Shown here: positions 61,105-64,000 of the stretch, piece by piece | Numbering within the stretch: position 1 is the first letter of the stretch | Layout of the letters: each line of letters opens with the position of its first letter | Assembly: GCA_030998225.1 (NCBI GenBank) | Contig: JAPYXD010000259.1 | Coordinates: forward strand, 2,108,001 to 2,172,000 | Source of the DNA: Diplolepis rosae | Taxonomy: Eukaryota > Arthropoda > Insecta > Hymenoptera > Diplolepididae | Length of the DNA stretch: 64,000 nucleotides | Direction: 5' to 3' | Notes under the pieces: model-generated | Told to the model about the DNA's origin: nothing | Seen by the model: the letters and a program-made list of their open reading frames with translations, nothing else | The model's database searches: none | Program-made: the position numbers and the translations under genes

Positions 61105-61835
61105 GGGGTATTCTGGTCTAGAGACACAAATTTTCGACTTTTTTTGAAATTCGATAAAAAAAAAAACAAAAAATATTTTAACATCCATTTTTTTACCAGA
61201 TATTCATTGATATTTTAATAATACACAAAAAAATTGTTAACAAAAAAAAATTCAAAACTCAAAAAGTTAAAAGCTGGTAAAGTGAGAGGTAAAAAAAAGG
61301 GTGCATCCTGGCTGACATGATTCCAACCCTTCTAGTCATCTGGAGCAAAAAAAGGAAAGATTCTCAATCGGTAAGGATGTCATTATAGTCCCTACCTCAG
61401 AGAAAAAAAAGAAAATTTCGCAAAATGGTGACTATTTGAAAAAAAAGTCATATTTTACCCTTTTTTTTACAGTTTTGAATTTTTAAAAATGAAAGTTTTT
61501 TAATCTCTGAGTATCTTTTATTCATGTTTTAAAAAACATGTAATTTTTCCATCTGGAGTCAATTTAACGATTTCTCTTGATTGTTATGATGTTTTTTAAG
61601 GATTTGAATTAACTTGGGGTTAAAAAAATATTTAATTGAATCTTTTTGGTTTATTTATGGGGAGCTATCTATTTTCTTGGCGATTAAGGGGTTATTAGGT
61701 AAAAAGATTGAATTTTTACAAATTTTTTTAAAGAAAATTAATAAATAATTTTTGGTGAAAGTTTGTATATTTAAAAAATTACACAGTCTCAGAAAAAAGT
61801 GCTCTGTGCATTAAACTAGACCACCATACTATACG
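61105..61835. mobile_element. possible 730-bp TIR element (GGTCTAG ends)
   Basis: GTATTCTGGTCTAGAGACAC at the left and CTAGACCACCATAC at the right pair imperfectly. The interior is AT-rich with many A and T runs. Confidence 0.5.
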
Positions 61836-62045
61836 TTTTTCGGATCGCTATCTTCAAATCCGGGGTCTGTTTGACCCTGTAAGGTCAGAGTCAAGGTCGT
61901 TCGAATGTCAAATTGGGAAAAAAACGTTTAGGCGACGAAAGCCACGATTCTGATACGTTTTTGGGTTCGCTGAATGTGGATCTGGGATCTGTTTAACTCC
62001 ATCAAGTTAGGGTCAAGGTCATTTCAAAGTCAAATTTTTATTTAT
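61833..62045. repeat. about 124-bp tandem duplication
   Basis: TACGTTTTTCGGATCGCT (61833) and TACGTTTTTGGGTTCGCT (61957) start two units that also share GGGTCAAGGTC/GAGTCAAGGTC and ATGTCAAATT/AAGTCAAATT. Confidence 0.75.
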
Positions 62046-62961
62046 CAAATGGAAATGTGTGTTTGACCGCAGCTTCTGAAAAGGCGAGATATTCCACATT
62101 CGCATATGGTTTGACTTATGGATCAAAGTGACCTTTAGGGGTCATCAGAAGGTTGAATCATTCTTTCAAATTAATTTAAATCAGATTAAAAATGATCTGT
62201 GTTGAGAAACCTATGAATTACAAATCTTTATCGAGCATGGTTTAGCCCCGTGATATTTCTCTGACCGAAATTCTGTAAGGATGCTCTGTTTCTGTTATTG
62301 AAATTTAAAATCCTGCTTCTTCAGAGGATCCTGCAAATGGTAACAACTGCCTTAATCGAGGATGTATAGAATGATCCATCTTTTGATCCATTGTGGTAAA
62401 GAAGCCAGTAAAAGCGTACTGCCTGGCATGGGGGTGTTAAGGTATGAAGAAGAAGCCGTATTGTGTCCGACAATGAGTTGACTTTGTCCTCGTCAAAGTC
62501 CAAAAGACCTCTGACTCAGACCTGGGGCAATATAAGGATTACACAGGTCTGCATGATTTTGTTCTGGAATAGCTAAAGATTGTTTTTCACTTTATTTGAG
62601 CACCTATAACTTCGCGAATTTTGATTATTTTTCAAATCTGAAAATACGACCGAAAAGAGCCATTTTTCAGCTTTCCATTTCACTAATTATATGTATGAAT
62701 TGAACTTTTACAACCATATTCGCCAATTCAAAAAAAAATTGCAGGTTTCGCAATGAGCGACATATGAAGGGACAAACTTACAGGACGTCAAATTTGTTTT
62801 TTTATTCTTGTTTCTGCTGAACGAGGCATTACGTAGACGACAGATCATTAACGACATCTTACAGCGTACTTGGGTTTTTTAAACAGAGGGCTACCTGTCA
62901 TGGGTGTGATGTTATTGCGTTTGAGGTTATGGGGTTACAGCGTACTTGGGGACTTTACGAT
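62046..62961. other. intergenic DNA with a short direct repeat
   Basis: TTACAGCGTACTTGGG occurs at about 62859 and 62934. No gene was recognised. Confidence 0.45.
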
Positions 62962-64000
62962 TTATTTATTATAATTTGATACTGAAGCTCAAATAAATTT
63001 TATAACAATATTACAGATGATGTGAATTACACATTTTCTCAAAGTCACTCAATTTCTTTTTGAAATTAAATGAAACAGGAAATTAAATTTACTTAAGGCT
63101 CTATCAGCCTTAAGGAACACATTCTCATCATGGCGCTCGCGCTTCGCGCTTGATTTTCTGTATACATTTCAGTAACTTTTTAATAAATTACATGATTAAA
63201 AGAATTTATTTTCTTCCAAATCTCTCAAAAAGGAAAAACAATCGTAGACTTTATTTAAGGAAACGATTTTTCAGAACAACGCTTATTTCGTATCTCACAT
63301 ATTTTGGTGAAAAAAATCGAATTTATTTAATATTAAAAATCAAAACATAAAATATACATCCTGTCCCGAAACGTCTTGATGAGAATTTGTAGACCTCATT
63401 TAGGCAAACAATTTTCCATCCAAACGTTTTTTTTGTATCTCACATATTTTGTCTAAAAAATGGAATTTTTGAATTTTAATCGTATTTTTTGGAATTGAAA
63501 CGAAAAATATATGTTTTTTCAAAAACTGTGTGAGACAAAATTTTTAGATCTTTTTGAAACGAACAACTTTGTATTCTTACGTTTTTTTCATATTTCGAAT
63601 ATTATTGTTAAAAAATTGAATTTTGGATTTTCAATAGTTTTTTTTTTAATTAAAAAGAAAAATATGCATCTTATGAAAAAATGTTACAATTCAAATTTGT
63701 AGCACTTGATGTAGAAAATAATATTGTATCATAACGTTTTTTCGTATCTCATATAATTTAACTTGAAAATGGAATTTTGATATTGACTTTTTTCGAATTT
63801 GAATATGCTGTAACATTTCAAATTTTGATTTAATCAAAAAATGTTATCAGGATAATTTGTAGAGATTTATGAGCACTATCAAAAACCAGTATTCGAATTT
63901 TCGATTTAAAAAAAAAATTATTTTCAAAAACACAAAAGTAGTGCTCTATCCCTCAATTTGGATTGGATGTGGCTGGTTAACGAACTTGTCCTTACTTTTT
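62962..64000 (-). mobile_element. GCGAAGC-hairpin element, reverse copy, cut by the window edge
   Basis: In reverse complement it matches 59728-60700 very closely and also the subterminal part of 24762-26409 (TTGATACTGAAGCTCAA at 62976). It has ACATTCTCATCATG at 63119 and GCTTCGC at 63141. The sequence is still within the element at base 64000. Confidence 0.88.

Overview
The window is AT-rich eukaryotic nuclear DNA. Evidence for this: a spliced gene with GT-AG introns, non-LTR retrotransposon pieces, Tc1/mariner relics, satellites and many short terminal-inverted-repeat (TIR) elements. The protein of the one intact host gene looks insect-like, and I lean towards Hymenoptera, but that comes from general resemblance and not from a search. 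No tRNA, rRNA, CRISPR array or prokaryotic operon was seen.

Host gene: the only convincing functional gene is on the minus strand at 17015-19293. It has eight coding exons that join in frame to a 433-residue mitochondrial aspartate aminotransferase (GOT2), with the PLP lysine, the N/D/Y cofactor residues and a targeting peptide.

Layout. 1-5154: giant imperfect palindrome with internally repetitive arms and a small element in its loop. 5400-7280: 5'-truncated GC-rich LINE with a 447-codon reverse-transcriptase fragment and poly(A) tail. 7280-8200: segmental duplication with a TAGCCCCTTT-type minisatellite. 9380-10370: decayed LINE 3' end with RNase H, minus strand. 10440-13830: tandem satellite of about 200 bp split by a TIR element and by a dead mariner, which itself carries a 615-bp fold-back. 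14130-15205: TIR end, small element and a 152-bp tandem repeat. 15200-21300: GOT2 and flanks. 21330-24600: four moderately GC-rich islands in AT-rich DNA. 24760-31130: elements carrying GCGAAGC hairpins and other fold-backs. 27515-37080: related satellite arrays with periods of about 290, 115 and 138 bp. 37850-43860: nested small elements and an internally deleted Tc1-like element. 44900-46270: TIR element with a 353-bp tandem repeat. 47230-51120: GCGAAGC element split by a 2.7-kb element. 54293-56150: element with 480-bp TIRs. 59728-64000: two GCGAAGC elements facing each other.

Main theme: most of the window is non-autonomous, fold-back DNA. At least eight TIR families can be told apart. 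Several show clean insertions with target duplications that can be read by comparison with an uninterrupted copy in the same window. Tandem repeats repeatedly occur inside, or bounded by, inverted repeats, as if these elements seed satellites. No intact transposase or reverse transcriptase is present, so these elements would need enzymes from elsewhere. All identities are from reading the sequence by eye; no alignment or database search was run.
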